Shown in pieces: positions 44,278 to 54,100 of a stretch of DNA of 64,000 nucleotides (positions are counted from its first letter, which is position 1; each line of letters starts with the position of its first letter). Source of the stretch: Bacteroidota bacterium (GTDB lineage: Bacteria > Bacteroidota > Bacteroidia > Flavobacteriales_D > Crocinitomicaceae); contig SBGX01000028.1 of NCBI GenBank assembly GCA_006226425.1, positions 41,163 through 105,162 on the forward strand, read 5' to 3'. A program made the position numbers and the translations under genes. Below the pieces are notes generated by a model that was given only the letters and a program-made list of their open reading frames with translations, was not told the origin of the DNA and ran no database searches.

Positions 44278-45562
44278 TCATGGCCGCTTCTATCTCATCG
44301 ACTTCGATTGGAATTTCGGCCATCAGGTTTAAGGCTGCGCCAGACTCCTGAACCACTAAGTCATCTTCAATCCGGATTCCCAATTTTTCATCTGGTATAT
44401 AAATTCCTGGTTCACAGGTGAAAACCATTCCTGCCTTGATCGGCTCATGCCACAAACCAACATCATGTGTATCCAGACCAATAAAATGTGAGGTACCATG
44501 CATAAAGTACTTCTTATACGCCGGCCAATCCGGGTTTTGATTCTTAATGTCTGTCTGATCAATCAGTCCCAGTTTCAATAATTCGGACTCCATCAACTTC
44601 CCTACTTCCCGATGATAATCAGCCATGATTGTTCCGGGAACCAGCAACTTCTCCGCCTCCTTTTTGACATGCAAGACTGAATTATAGACGGCCTTTTGAC
44701 GTTCCGTAAATTTTCCATTCACCGGAAAACACCGCGTCAAATCCGATGAATAGTTGGCGTACTCTGCCCCGAAATCCATTAAAATCACATCCCCATCGTG
44801 GCATTGCTGATTGTTCTCAATATAATGCAATACACAGGCGTTTTTTCCTGAAGCAATGATTGGTGTATAGGCAAACCCTTTGGAGCGATTACGCAAAAAT
44901 TCATGAGCCAACTCCGCCTCAATTTCGTACTCCCATACACCCGGTTTGATAAAGTTTAACAGACGATTGACGCCCAAATGCGTAATGTCACAAGCCTGTT
45001 TCATCAATTGAATCTCTTCCGGCTCCTTTATCGATCGAATCAGATGCATGATTGGGGCACTTTTATGTACCTGATGTGCCGGGTAATCGTTTCGGCACTT
45101 TCGAATGAAGCGATCTTCCCGGGTCTCTACTTCCGTTGAAGCACGTAAATGTTCATTGGTATTTAAATAAACTCCTTCTGCTTCCGACATCATTTGTTTG
45201 AAGACCGTCTCAAATTGATCCAACCAGTATACCGTTTCTATCCCATTCAATTCGTAAGCCTGTTCCTTCGTCAGTTTCGCACCTTCCCAAATCGCAATAT
45301 GTTCACTCGTTTCCTTCAAAAAAAGTACTTCCCGGTGTTTGGGATTCGATGAATCCGGGAACAATACCAACATACTTTCTTCCTGGTCTACACCTGACAG
45401 GTAAAAAATGTCACGATGCTGCTGGAAAGGAATGGTACTATCGGCACTAATTGGATAAATATCATTCGAATTAAATACGGCCAATGCGCCCGATTTCATT
45501 TTTGACATAAACTTGGAGCGATTCTTCTTAAACAACTGGCTTGGTAATTGATGGTACTTCAT
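44270..45562 (-). CDS. pepP: Xaa-Pro aminopeptidase (aminopeptidase P, M24B)
   Basis: The frame runs upstream to 45667 but the family-like start is MKYHQLPSQLFKKNR at 45562 (430 aa). The N-terminal aminopeptidase-P domain (FLSGVDQEESMLVLFPD-like: YLSGVDQEESMLVLF) precedes the pita-bread M24 domain. Metal ligands are recognisable: Asp in LMDFGAEYANYSSDLTRCFP, His in HGTSHFIGLDTHDVG, Glu in FTCEPGIYIP and Glu in GIRIEDDLVV. It removes N-terminal residues that precede proline. Cytoplasmic, dimetal (Mn-type) enzyme. Confidence 0.9.
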   Translation of the reverse strand: MKYHQLPSQLFKKNRSKFMSKMKSGALAVFNSNDIYPISADSTIPFQQHRDIFYLSGVDQEESMLVLFPDSSNPKHREVLFLKETSEHIAIWEGAKLTKEQAYELNGIETVYWLDQFETVFKQMMSEAEGVYLNTNEHLRASTEVETREDRFIRKCRNDYPAHQVHKSAPIMHLIRSIKEPEEIQLMKQACDITHLGVNRLLNFIKPGVWEYEIEAELAHEFLRNRSKGFAYTPIIASGKNACVLHYIENNQQCHDGDVILMDFGAEYANYSSDLTRCFPVNGKFTERQKAVYNSVLHVKKEAEKLLVPGTIMADYHREVGKLMESELLKLGLIDQTDIKNQNPDWPAYKKYFMHGTSHFIGLDTHDVGLWHEPIKAGMVFTCEPGIYIPDEKLGIRIEDDLVVQESGAALNLMAEIPIEVDEIEAAMNA

Positions 45563-45640
45563 ATCTATTTCAAGTAAATAAGGATTTATTCTGATTTCAA
45601 ATGGCTGCAAGTTACACATTTTAGCGCTTTGAAAAAAACT

Positions 45641-45657
45641 ACGTAAGTACTTTACGT
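45641..45657. promoter_or_regulatory. Small inverted repeat in divergent promoter region
   Basis: ACGTAA (45641-45646) and TTACGT (45652-45657) around 5 bases, lying upstream of the TAGCTTTG box of the plus-strand gene and in the divergent spacer to pepP. It could be an operator; it could equally be chance. Confidence 0.3.
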
Positions 45658-45668
45658 TCTTCTCCATA

Positions 45669-45676
45669 TAGCTTTG
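45669..45676 (+). promoter_or_regulatory. -7 box of the 106-aa gene
   Basis: TAGCTTTG, a full match to TAnnTTTG, ends 16 bases before the ATG at 45693. No TTG at the standard distance. Confidence 0.45.
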
Positions 45677-45692
45677 TCAAAAAACAAAGGAC

Positions 45693-46013
45693 ATGAGAAC
45701 ACTAGCACCATTTGCCAAACTGAACAAAATTGAATTTCAATCGGACAGTACCGAAGTAACTCTGAGCTGCTCTTTTTACTCTGAGCACGAATATTTTGAC
45801 GGGGATATGATTATTTCTCAATCCGATCTCAACAAATTATTTGGATCATTGCAACAGCAAAACGAAGAGCTAGACCTTTATGAAATGATCGAAACACAAG
45901 CAGTAGGCTCTGATTATCAGCTTTATTCACTCAATTTGGAACATTCCGATGTCCAAAACGCATTGCTTCCTCAGGAACTGCTTCCCCAGGCTCAACTAAG
46001 AATCAGAGCTTAG
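45693..46013 (+). CDS. Hypothetical 106-aa acidic protein
   Basis: Not recognised. A soluble, acidic protein with no signal peptide or membrane segment; it starts MRTLAPFAKLNKIEFQSD. The pattern of alternating hydrophobic residues in the first half (EVTLSCSFYSEHEYFDGDMI) suggests beta strands, then a helix QSDLNKLFGSLQQQNEEL. Supported as a gene by its own -7 box, plausible composition and fit between flanking genes. Confidence 0.6.
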   Translation: MRTLAPFAKLNKIEFQSDSTEVTLSCSFYSEHEYFDGDMIISQSDLNKLFGSLQQQNEELDLYEMIETQAVGSDYQLYSLNLEHSDVQNALLPQELLPQAQLRIRA

Positions 46014-46062
46014 TCAAAAAGGCCCAATAAACAGCCAGTACGGTGTATTCAGAAATATTTTA

Positions 46063-46070
46063 TAAATTTG
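46063..46070 (+). promoter_or_regulatory. -7 box of the lipoprotein gene
   Basis: TAAATTTG, full match, 38 bases before the ATG at 46109. No TTG partner at 19-21 bases. Confidence 0.45.
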
Positions 46071-46108
46071 GATACTTTTTAAATGCTGTTTAACGTTTTT
46101 TTGGCAGA

Positions 46109-46744
46109 ATGAAGACAACAAAATTTTTGATTTTCGGTGCATCCCTGACACTACTGTTTGCTTGTGTAAAACACGAAGTAGTTCCGGCTCCATCTGATTT
46201 GGTGAAGTTGGATGCGCATTTCACAGGTATCATTAACGGTACGGATGTTGAGTACACCGATGATGTCAACGGATTCAACGGTGACGACAGTCAGGATCAA
46301 ATCATCCTGGCACCACCTTCTCTTTCCTCTGCCAAGTACTATAGCGACATCAGTTCCAATCTGGTTTTGAACTCCATCAAGGTGGGAATCGGAAGTAATA
46401 AATGGGATGCTGCCGCGCTTGAAAAGCCTTCCATCGGTCAATTCAATGATTTCTGTGAAGCGCTGAAAAATGCAACTGTTAGTTTTTCGGACAACGCCGT
46501 AGATGGTTTCGTTGTTCAGTACAAAGATGCTTTCGGGAATGTTTGGACCTCCAAAGAAAACAGCGTCAATTCTCAGAGCGTCAATTTCACATCTGTCGAA
46601 ACAAAATCGGATGATACCGGGGACTATGCTCTCATTGAGCTTGACTTTGCCTGTCACGTTTACCGTACAGTGAGTCAAAACCCGCTAGAAATAGATTCGC
46701 TGCGCATTGACAACGCTTATTTCAAGGGTTGGTTCAAGCGCTAA
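46109..46744 (+). CDS. Putative lipoprotein, unknown function
   Basis: A 211-residue protein with a lipoprotein signal peptide (MKTTKFLIFGASLTLLFAC, lipidated Cys19). The rest is a beta-rich domain with no recognised family: FTGIINGTDVEYTDDVNGFN, VGIGSNKWDAAALEKPSIGQ and VVQYKDAFGNVWTSKE. The calcium-loop-like Asp/Asn-rich stretch (NGFNGDDSQDQ) is notable. Probably outer-membrane-anchored. It is followed at 15 bases by the amidotransferase-like gene. Confidence 0.75.
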   Translation: MKTTKFLIFGASLTLLFACVKHEVVPAPSDLVKLDAHFTGIINGTDVEYTDDVNGFNGDDSQDQIILAPPSLSSAKYYSDISSNLVLNSIKVGIGSNKWDAAALEKPSIGQFNDFCEALKNATVSFSDNAVDGFVVQYKDAFGNVWTSKENSVNSQSVNFTSVETKSDDTGDYALIELDFACHVYRTVSQNPLEIDSLRIDNAYFKGWFKR

Positions 46745-46759
46745 TCAGCTTGAATAAAC

Positions 46760-47446
46760 ATGGGTAAAAACAGTTTGAAAATAGCCATTATTGGAGATTA
46801 TAACTTTACCTACAATACCCATCATGCGACTAACTTAGCCCTGGATCATGCTGCTCATTTCCTCGATATTGAAATCAGTTATTACTGGATTAAGCTTCAG
46901 GAAGTCAGTCAATTCAAGAATTTTCAATTTCAGGAATACGACGGCATTTGGGTAAGTCCCGGACCTTACAAGAATCCTTTTTTACTTTACGGGATCATTG
47001 ATGCCCTGATGAAACAGGATCTCCCTTCATTCATTACGGGAGAAGGATTCAAAACCCTGGTCGATGTCCTGATTAGCAGAAATAACCTAAACGCCCAGGG
47101 AGAAAAACTCATTTCTGAAAACCTGGTAGATGGAGAACAATTCGAACAGGTAGAAATTGTGCCTCATTCCAAGGAGATCATAAAACTTTACGAAAACAGA
47201 AGCCACATTGAATTAAGCTCTTCCAGATACAGTCTCTATCCTCAGATCATTCCCCTGCTTACAGAACATGAGATGGATATTGATGCCTACAATCAGTTCG
47301 AGGAGCCAGAGATTATTAGTCTGAAAAACAGGGATTTTTTCGTCTGTTGTGGTTTTTGTCCTCAGGTCTCTTCCACCAGAGATATTCCACATCCCCTGGT
47401 CTATACGTTTATCAAAGCCTGTACCATCGAAAAAGAAGATCACTAG
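46760..47446 (+). CDS. CTP-synthase C-terminal (GATase1-like) protein without catalytic triad
   Basis: A 228-residue cytoplasmic protein with the class I glutamine amidotransferase fold of CTP synthase: LKIAIIGDYNFTYNTH, then EYDGIWVSPGPYKNP (normally ...PGGFG) and PHPLVYTFIKA at the end. The nucleophile region GICLG of CTP synthase is replaced by FITGEGFKTLV, so the Cys is missing, and the HPE motif reads CPQ in CCGFCPQVSS. All three triad residues are therefore lost. It recalls the family annotated as CTP synthase C-terminal region-related (seleno)protein. Function unknown. Its stop overlaps that of the convergent rnhA by 4 bases. Confidence 0.7.
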   Translation: MGKNSLKIAIIGDYNFTYNTHHATNLALDHAAHFLDIEISYYWIKLQEVSQFKNFQFQEYDGIWVSPGPYKNPFLLYGIIDALMKQDLPSFITGEGFKTLVDVLISRNNLNAQGEKLISENLVDGEQFEQVEIVPHSKEIIKLYENRSHIELSSSRYSLYPQIIPLLTEHEMDIDAYNQFEEPEIISLKNRDFFVCCGFCPQVSSTRDIPHPLVYTFIKACTIEKEDH

Positions 47447-47922
47447 TTCTCTCCGTTTTTCAACAGTTCTTCATACACTTCATCATGCAGTAAATTAGGC
47501 ATGTCTGAAGCTTCAACAGCCAGACGATCACAGCGTTCATTTTCAGGATGCCCGTCATGCCCCTTAACCCAGGTAAACGCTGGTTTGTACTTAAAATGAA
47601 GTGGTAAATAACGAAGCCACAAATCTTTGTTTTTCTTCCCCTTGAAGCCTTTCTTCTCCCATCCAAAGACCCATCCCTTTTCAATAGCATCAATCACGTA
47701 CTTCGAATCAGAATAAATCCGGATTTGATAACGGTCCGACTTTAGTTGTTCCAGAGCCACAATCACAGCCAGCAACTCCATCCGGTTATTCGTTGTCATG
47801 AAATATCCCTGCGAAAACTCCTTTTCAAGTTTTCCCATTCTCATCACAATTCCATAACCTCCCTTTCCAGGATTTCCTTTGGCAGAGCCGTCTGTATAAA
47901 TTTCAATGAGCCCTTTTTTCAT
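47443..47922 (-). CDS. rnhA: Ribonuclease HI
   Basis: The open frame reaches 48006, but the family start is MKKGLIEIYTDGS at 47922 (159 aa). RNase HI cuts RNA in RNA-DNA hybrids. The active-site carboxylates are at IYTDGSAKGNPGKGGYG, NNRMELLAV, IYSDSKYVIDAI and ERCDRLAVEA; the flexible His loop is HDGHPENERCD. The basic protrusion (GWVFGWEKKGFKGKKNKDLW) typical of E. coli-type RNase HI is present. No hybrid-binding domain. Confidence 0.95.
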   Translation of the reverse strand: MKKGLIEIYTDGSAKGNPGKGGYGIVMRMGKLEKEFSQGYFMTTNNRMELLAVIVALEQLKSDRYQIRIYSDSKYVIDAIEKGWVFGWEKKGFKGKKNKDLWLRYLPLHFKYKPAFTWVKGHDGHPENERCDRLAVEASDMPNLLHDEVYEELLKNGEN

Positions 47923-48021
47923 CGTTCGTAAAAGTACAAAGGAAATTCCATCGACAGGAAAAACTTTTTTCTCGCAAGAAACTTTTTTTGTTTTTTTAGT
48001 TTCCAAATTAAATTTTAACTA

Positions 48022-48029
48022 TATCTTTG
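48022..48029 (+). promoter_or_regulatory. -7 box of the efflux operon
   Basis: TATCTTTG, the optimal -7 sequence, ends 4 bases before the ATG at 48034. The -33 region has only GTTT at 19 bases. As placed, the transcript would be leaderless or begin inside the first codons, in which case ATG 48049 could be the start. Confidence 0.6.
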
Positions 48030-48033
48030 CCGC

Positions 48034-48642
48034 ATGGATAAGAAAAAAATGCTGATGTTGGAACAAGCTGGCTTCGTATTTCTGAAATACGGAATCAAGA
48101 GTGTGACAATGGATGACATGGCGCGTGAGTTGGGGATATCCAAAAAAACTCTTTACGTTCATTTCAAGGACAAAAACGACCTGGTATCACAGATCATTCA
48201 GGGCAAAATAGCTCAGGATCAAATGGCCTGTCAAAGTAACTCCTCCTGTGCGGAAAATGCCATCGACGAGTTGCTCCATGTCAATAGATTCGTTTCCGAA
48301 ATGATGAATGACATTCACCCTTCTGTTTTCTACGACCTGAAAAAGTTTCACCAGGATGCATGGAAACTTTTACATGATCACAAATGGGAGTTTGTTTTTA
48401 ACACTATTCTTAGCAACATTCTCCGAGGTAAAGAAGAAGGACTTTATCGTCAGGAGATCAAAGAAGAAATTATTGCTGCGGCCTATGTGGCCTCCACCGA
48501 TCTCATTTTGAACGGAGACATCTTTAGTAAATCAGAATACAAATCCCATGAAGTCTTTGAAGAAATTCTCCATTTCCAACTTTCGGGAATGGTCAATGAA
48601 AAAGGACTCAAATATCTAAAACAACGAATTCACAAATCCTAA
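48034..48642 (+). CDS. TetR/AcrR family transcriptional regulator of the efflux operon
   Basis: A 202-residue TetR-type repressor. The N-terminal HTH is clear: FLKYGIKSVTMDDMARELGI then SKKTLYVHFKDKNDLV. The rest is the variable helical ligand domain. It heads an operon with tolC-, adaptor- and RND-family genes (6, 22 and 20 bases apart), so it very probably controls them and itself, responding to a pump substrate. A possible alternative start is Met6 (48049), because the -7 box lies so close to the first ATG. Confidence 0.9.
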   Translation: MDKKKMLMLEQAGFVFLKYGIKSVTMDDMARELGISKKTLYVHFKDKNDLVSQIIQGKIAQDQMACQSNSSCAENAIDELLHVNRFVSEMMNDIHPSVFYDLKKFHQDAWKLLHDHKWEFVFNTILSNILRGKEEGLYRQEIKEEIIAAAYVASTDLILNGDIFSKSEYKSHEVFEEILHFQLSGMVNEKGLKYLKQRIHKS

Positions 48643-48648
48643 AATCCC

Positions 48649-49980
48649 ATGAAAAATACCTTTTTTGTAACTCTCTTCCTGGTAGCAAGCACCTCCGTTT
48701 GGGGGCAGGAAAAAGCGGGTTACAATCTCCTCGAGGCTCAGGAAACTGCTCTTAACAACAGCGAGAAGTTAAAGCAATCCGTTCTTGACGAAGAAATTGC
48801 CCGCCTCAAAGTGGTGGAGACCAGAGCGATCGGGCTTCCGCAGGCTTCCCTGAGCGGGAATTTTCAAAATTTCCTCAACCTGCCCATTCAGGTGGTGGAC
48901 GCTTCTTTTATCAATCCGAACGCCAAACCGGGGGAAACCATTTCATTCCGAGCTGGGACAGATTACAGTGCCAGCGGAACTTTTCAGGCCAATCAGTTGC
49001 TTTTCAACGGGTCCTATTTGGTAGGTCTCCAGGTCTCCAAGTTTTACCAGGACTTCGCCAAAACGAATTCGGAAAAAACCAAGGAAGATGTTCTGTTTAA
49101 TGTCACCCAGGCCTATCAAATGGCGGTAGTTGCCAAAGAAAATCAGCTTTTCATGGATTCCATTGTGCTGGCTACGAAAAATCTGGTTGACAAGCAGCAA
49201 AACTACTTTGAATTGGGACTTATGGTTCAGGAGGATATGGATCAACTGAACTTTGCCCTCAGTAATGCACAAAACAGTCAGGAAAGTGCACGGCTGCAAT
49301 ATCAAAATGCATTGGCCCTGTTAAAAATGACCATGGGACTGGAGCAAAGTGTCGATCTTGAGCCGACTGAAGACATCCGGACACTGTTGAAACGAAGCGC
49401 GTCACTGTCCGGAGAACAGACTGTTCAAAGCAACATCAATTATGTCTTGCTTCAGAAACAAATCCAGCTCAACGAGTACAATTTGAAGAATAAACGTATG
49501 GCTTACTTACCGACCGCCAGTGCCTTTTTTCAGCAGACGTACAATGCCTACCGCAACGAGTTTAACTTTTTTGCCAACGAAAAATGGTTCCCTCAAACAC
49601 TCTGGGGACTTCAACTTCAAATCCCCTTGTTTTCCAGTGGTTCCAGAAAATCACAGGTCAGTCAGGCGCGCGTTGAATTGGAAAAATCACGAACGCAGTT
49701 AACGGAGTTGGAAAAGGCACTTCAAATGCAGAAAATTCAGTACGAAAACAATCTGAAAAGCGCTTTGAGTCAACTGGCTTTGCAACAAAAAAACGTTGAA
49801 CTCGCCAAAACAATCTATCAAAACTCTATTACCAAAAAAGAAATTGGAAAAGAGAGCAGTATTGTTGTATCTCAAAAGTACAATCAATTGGTCATGGCAC
49901 AGGCACAATATGTCGGCGCTATGCTCGAAGTTTTTAATTCGAAATTAAATCTTGATAAACTCTATCACCACATTCAATAA
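48649..49980 (+). CDS. TolC family outer-membrane efflux protein
   Basis: A 443-residue protein with a signal peptide (FFVTLFLVASTSVWGQ). Two repeated TolC/OEP halves are seen: long heptad-rich helices (NLLEAQETALNNSEKLKQSV; VELEKSRTQLTELEKAL) and short beta strands. It forms the trimeric outer-membrane tunnel used by the RND pump encoded downstream. The spacing of 6 bases from tetR suggests one transcript. Confidence 0.9.
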   Translation: MKNTFFVTLFLVASTSVWGQEKAGYNLLEAQETALNNSEKLKQSVLDEEIARLKVVETRAIGLPQASLSGNFQNFLNLPIQVVDASFINPNAKPGETISFRAGTDYSASGTFQANQLLFNGSYLVGLQVSKFYQDFAKTNSEKTKEDVLFNVTQAYQMAVVAKENQLFMDSIVLATKNLVDKQQNYFELGLMVQEDMDQLNFALSNAQNSQESARLQYQNALALLKMTMGLEQSVDLEPTEDIRTLLKRSASLSGEQTVQSNINYVLLQKQIQLNEYNLKNKRMAYLPTASAFFQQTYNAYRNEFNFFANEKWFPQTLWGLQLQIPLFSSGSRKSQVSQARVELEKSRTQLTELEKALQMQKIQYENNLKSALSQLALQQKNVELAKTIYQNSITKKEIGKESSIVVSQKYNQLVMAQAQYVGAMLEVFNSKLNLDKLYHHIQ

Positions 49981-50002
49981 TTTATACTTAATCCCAAAAC
50001 TC

Positions 50003-51139
50003 ATGAAACGCTATCCCAAAAAAGTTTCTTACTTCCTGCCTATCCTATTTTTGGTAGCCTGTGGCCAGGAACAAACCGGTGACCTGGACAAGTTACTGGA
50101 GAAAAAAAGTGCACTTAAAGCTGAATTAGCAAGCATTCAGGATCAAATCCAGGCCCAACAAAAAGAAGGTAAAACCGGACTTGCTCCCCTTGTTGTACTT
50201 GACAAACTTGCTCAACGAAATTACGAGCACAAAATCATTGTTCAGGGGAATGTTGAAACGGATCAGGATGTTCTTATCAATGCCGAAATGGGTGGTTTGA
50301 TCAACCAGGTTCACGTCCACGAAGGACAACGCGTCAGTGTCGGTCAGGTACTGGTTACTCTGGATGCGTCCATTCTTTCTTCTAACATGAAGGAATTGGA
50401 AACACAACTTGCTTATGCAGAGTACATGCTCGAAAAGCAGGAAGAACTGAAAAGGCGCGGTGTAGGCTCTGAATTTGAGTACAAAACTGCTCTGAACCAG
50501 GTCAACTCACTCAAATCAAAAATGAAATCCCTGAGCACGCAGCGTGGTAAGTCAGCCATCAAAGCTCCTTTTTCTGGAATGATTGACAAGGTCTTTGCCA
50601 AGAACGGGCAATTGGCTGGTCCTCAATCTCCATTATTGAGACTGGTCAACAACCAAAGTGTGAAAATCACTGCTGATATTTCCGAAAAACACCTTGAAAA
50701 CGTCCAGGTGGGAACCAATATGAAGGTCCGTTTTCCAAACTTTAAGGACACCACACTGAAATTACAGGTAAGTCATGTGGGGAATTACATTGATCCTACC
50801 AACCGGACTTTCCGGGTCATGTCGCAGCTAAACAACAATAAAGTGTTGCTCCCGAACATGCTTGCAGAGCTGGAAATCACTGACATCCGAGTTCCCGATG
50901 CCATGGTGGTTCCTTCCAAAAGCATTCTGAAGTCGCAGCAAAACGAAGACTACATCTTCATTGCTGAGCCTGAAAAAGATGGAAAGTACAAAGCCCGTCG
51001 GATCCAAATTACACTTCATAGCCGTTACGACGGTTGGGCACATATTGATTTGTTAGATCATAACGTCCAGCCTGGAGCCTATGTTATTGTAGAAGGAGCC
51101 CGGGGAATCGCTGATGGAGATATTGTCCGAACAAAATAA
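50003..51139 (+). CDS. RND efflux periplasmic adaptor subunit (membrane fusion protein)
   Basis: A frame is open from 49952, overlapping tolC, but ATG at 50003 gives MKRYPKKVSYFLPILFLVAC, a lipoprotein signal with Cys20 (378 aa). A coiled coil follows (DLDKLLEKKSALKAELASIQ and the LEKQEELKRRGVGSEFEYKT hairpin), with the lipoyl-like domain split by it (INAEMGGLINQVHVHEGQRV; KSAIKAPFSGMIDKVFAKNG) and a beta-barrel/MPD part. It links the inner-membrane pump to the TolC tunnel. Confidence 0.9.
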   Translation: MKRYPKKVSYFLPILFLVACGQEQTGDLDKLLEKKSALKAELASIQDQIQAQQKEGKTGLAPLVVLDKLAQRNYEHKIIVQGNVETDQDVLINAEMGGLINQVHVHEGQRVSVGQVLVTLDASILSSNMKELETQLAYAEYMLEKQEELKRRGVGSEFEYKTALNQVNSLKSKMKSLSTQRGKSAIKAPFSGMIDKVFAKNGQLAGPQSPLLRLVNNQSVKITADISEKHLENVQVGTNMKVRFPNFKDTTLKLQVSHVGNYIDPTNRTFRVMSQLNNNKVLLPNMLAELEITDIRVPDAMVVPSKSILKSQQNEDYIFIAEPEKDGKYKARRIQITLHSRYDGWAHIDLLDHNVQPGAYVIVEGARGIADGDIVRTK

Positions 51140-51159
51140 GTCCCAGCACATTAATTATC

Positions 51160-54100
51160 ATGGAAAAAGAATTTAAAGGTTTCGGTTTAACCACACTCTC
51201 GGTCAAAAACCGAAAAACAGTCTATCTGATCGCCATCATTATTTTCTTCGGCGGACTTTTCTCCTACAACAGTATGCCCAAGGAAAATTTTCCGGAACTG
51301 CAAATCCCGGAAATCTATATTGGGATTCCCAAACCGGGTTCTTCTCCGGACTACATGGCCGATAAGATCACGAAGTCTATTGAAAAAGAACTTTCGGGAA
51401 TTCGAAATATTGACGAGATCAAATCAAATGCCGTACACGGTTACGCGACCATCCAGGTCAAGTTTAACTTTGATGTCTCCGTTGACAAGGCCCTTCAAAA
51501 GGTCAAAGATGCTGTTGATAAGGCACGTGCGAAAACAGATTTTCCAAGTTTGCCTGTCGAGCCAAACATCTTTGAACTAGACCCTTCGCAAATGCCGATT
51601 ATGAACATCAACCTGCGGGGCCCAAATGCCTCCCTGTTGAAAGAAGTCGCTGAAGATCTCGAAGATCAGATTGAAGCACTTCCAGAAATCAATGAAGTCG
51701 ATATACGCGGGATTCAGGAGCAAGAGATGCGAATCGAAGTGGATCCGATCAGAGCGCAGGCGGTAAACGTTACTTTAGATGATATCCAAAATGCTGTCAA
51801 TTCGGAACACCAAACCATTTCTGGAGGGGAAGTATTGATGGACGGAGTGAAGAAAACTATCCGAATCGAAGGAGAATTCGAATCTGCCGAGGACATGAAA
51901 AAGATCATTGTGAAGCAGGATGAATTCATGCCGGTCCATCTGGAAGATGTCGCGGAGGTGTATTTCGGGAATGCCGATACAACGTCTTACGCACGTGAAT
52001 TCGGTTCACCGGTAGTCATGTTGGACGTCAAAAAACAAGGTGGGGAAAACCTTTTGATCGCCGCCGATAAAATTGAAGAAATCATTACAACAGCACAGGA
52101 GGACGGGACGATCCCTAAAAGTATTCAGGTATCCAAAACGAATGATCAGTCTTACAATACCCGGGACATGGTTTCCAACCTGGAAAACTCTATTCTTTTC
52201 GGAATCATGTTGGTGGTTGGGGTACTTCTGTTCTTCCTGGGACTTCGAAACGCCCTATTTGTAGGGATTGCCATTCCGCTGTCCATGCTTATGTCCTTCC
52301 TAATCCTGGATGCGATGGGGGTCACCCTGAACGTGATGGTACTATTCTCTTTGGTGCTCGCACTGGGAATGCTGGTGGACAACGGGATTGTGATTGTGGA
52401 GAACATCTATCGACACATGGATGAAGGCTATAGTTCCACCCAGGCTGTTATTCGCGGGGTCGGACAGGTCGCCTGGCCAATCATTTCTTCCACGGGTACA
52501 ACTGTAGCAGCTTTTGTTCCCCTCGCTATCTGGCCGGGAATCATGGGAGAATTCATGAAATACCTTCCAATCACCCTGATGATCGTATTGGCATCTTCCC
52601 TGTTTGTGGCGCTTGTCATCAACCCGGTACTGGCCGTTGCTTACATGAAGGTCACCGACGATCAACCCCGAAAGAAACGTGTGGTACTGATCTCAGCAGT
52701 TTTCCTTTTCCTGGGGGTACTGATTTTACTTGCGGGTAAGATGAGCCTGGGAAATCTACTCATATTCATCGGCTTGATGGTTCTGATCAATGCTTTTATC
52801 CTTTTCCCTGGAACACGGGCATTTCAAAATGCTTTTCTCCCACGATTGGAGCGCATTTATTCCCGGTTCCTGAATTTCGCACTGAGTGGCCGGAAGCCCA
52901 TTACATTCCTCCTGGGAACGATCGGACTTTTTATTTTCAGCGTAATGCTGTTGGGAGCCTTTCCGCCCAAAGTGGATTTCTTCCCGGTCAATGAACCAAA
53001 CTATGTAAACATTTTCATTTCCCATCCGGTTGGAACAGACATCAAACAGACAAACCAGACAACACTGGCTGTTGAACGCGAACTGGACGAATTACTCAAA
53101 CCGATCATGGACCGGGACATCAAAAACAATGTTCCTTCTGAAAAACGAATCATTAAGTCCATTATTTCCCAGGTGGGAGAAGGAACGAGCGATCCAGCCC
53201 AGGGAGTTTCCATGGGGAATACACCACACAAGGGGCGGATTACGGTTAACTTCGTAGAATCCCAGCATCGAAAAGGAGTCATGACCAGCGATATCCTCAA
53301 AGATATCCAGGATCGACTCAAAGGAAAATTTACCGCAGACATTGAAATTTCTGCCAGTAAAGATGAGCAGGGACCTCCCCAGGGGGCGCCAATCAACATT
53401 GATGTTTTCGGAAAAGGAGAATACCGATTGCTGATTGAAGAAGCCGAAAAAATCAAAAGCTTCCTGGATCGGAAAAACGTTCCTGGAGTAGAAAAGCTTA
53501 AGCTAAACGTAGAATCCAGTCGGGCCGAAATTCCAATCTATGTAGATCGGGATCAAATCCGAAAATTGAATGCTTCAACCATGCAGGTCGGAATGGCTAT
53601 TCGAAAAGCTCTCCTCGGACAGGATATCACCACCTACAATCTCGATGATGAATCCTATGACATCGTCGTTCGATTCAACCGGGAACGAAGAGACAATTTC
53701 GACGTATTATTGGATCAGCAGCTGATCTTCCGAAACAACAAAGGAAAGCTCCTGAATATTCCAATTCGATCTGTCATCAAAGATCCGAAGGAAACCACTT
53801 CTTATTCGGCCGTGATCCGGAAAGACGAAGTTCCTCTCGTTTCCATCGTTTCCAATGTAACGGAAGGATTCAACGCCAACGAAGTCGTTCAGGAATTGAA
53901 AGAGAATATGATGGACTACGAAGCGGATGATCAGTTGAAGGAGGGTATTTCATACAAATTTACCGGGCAGCAGGATGAACAGGCCAAAGAAATGGCTTTC
54001 TTGAGCAAGGCCCTCTTGATTGCCGTATTCATGGTACTATTGATTATTGTATCACAGTTCAATTCCTATTCCGCACCGGTACTAATTATGTTCACCGTAT

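Noticed and set aside
47923..48006. N-terminal extension of RNase HI (start at 48006)
   Set aside because: The family begins at MKKGLIEIYTDGS; the extension is Lys-rich, lies in the promoter region of the divergent efflux operon and lacks a hybrid-binding domain.
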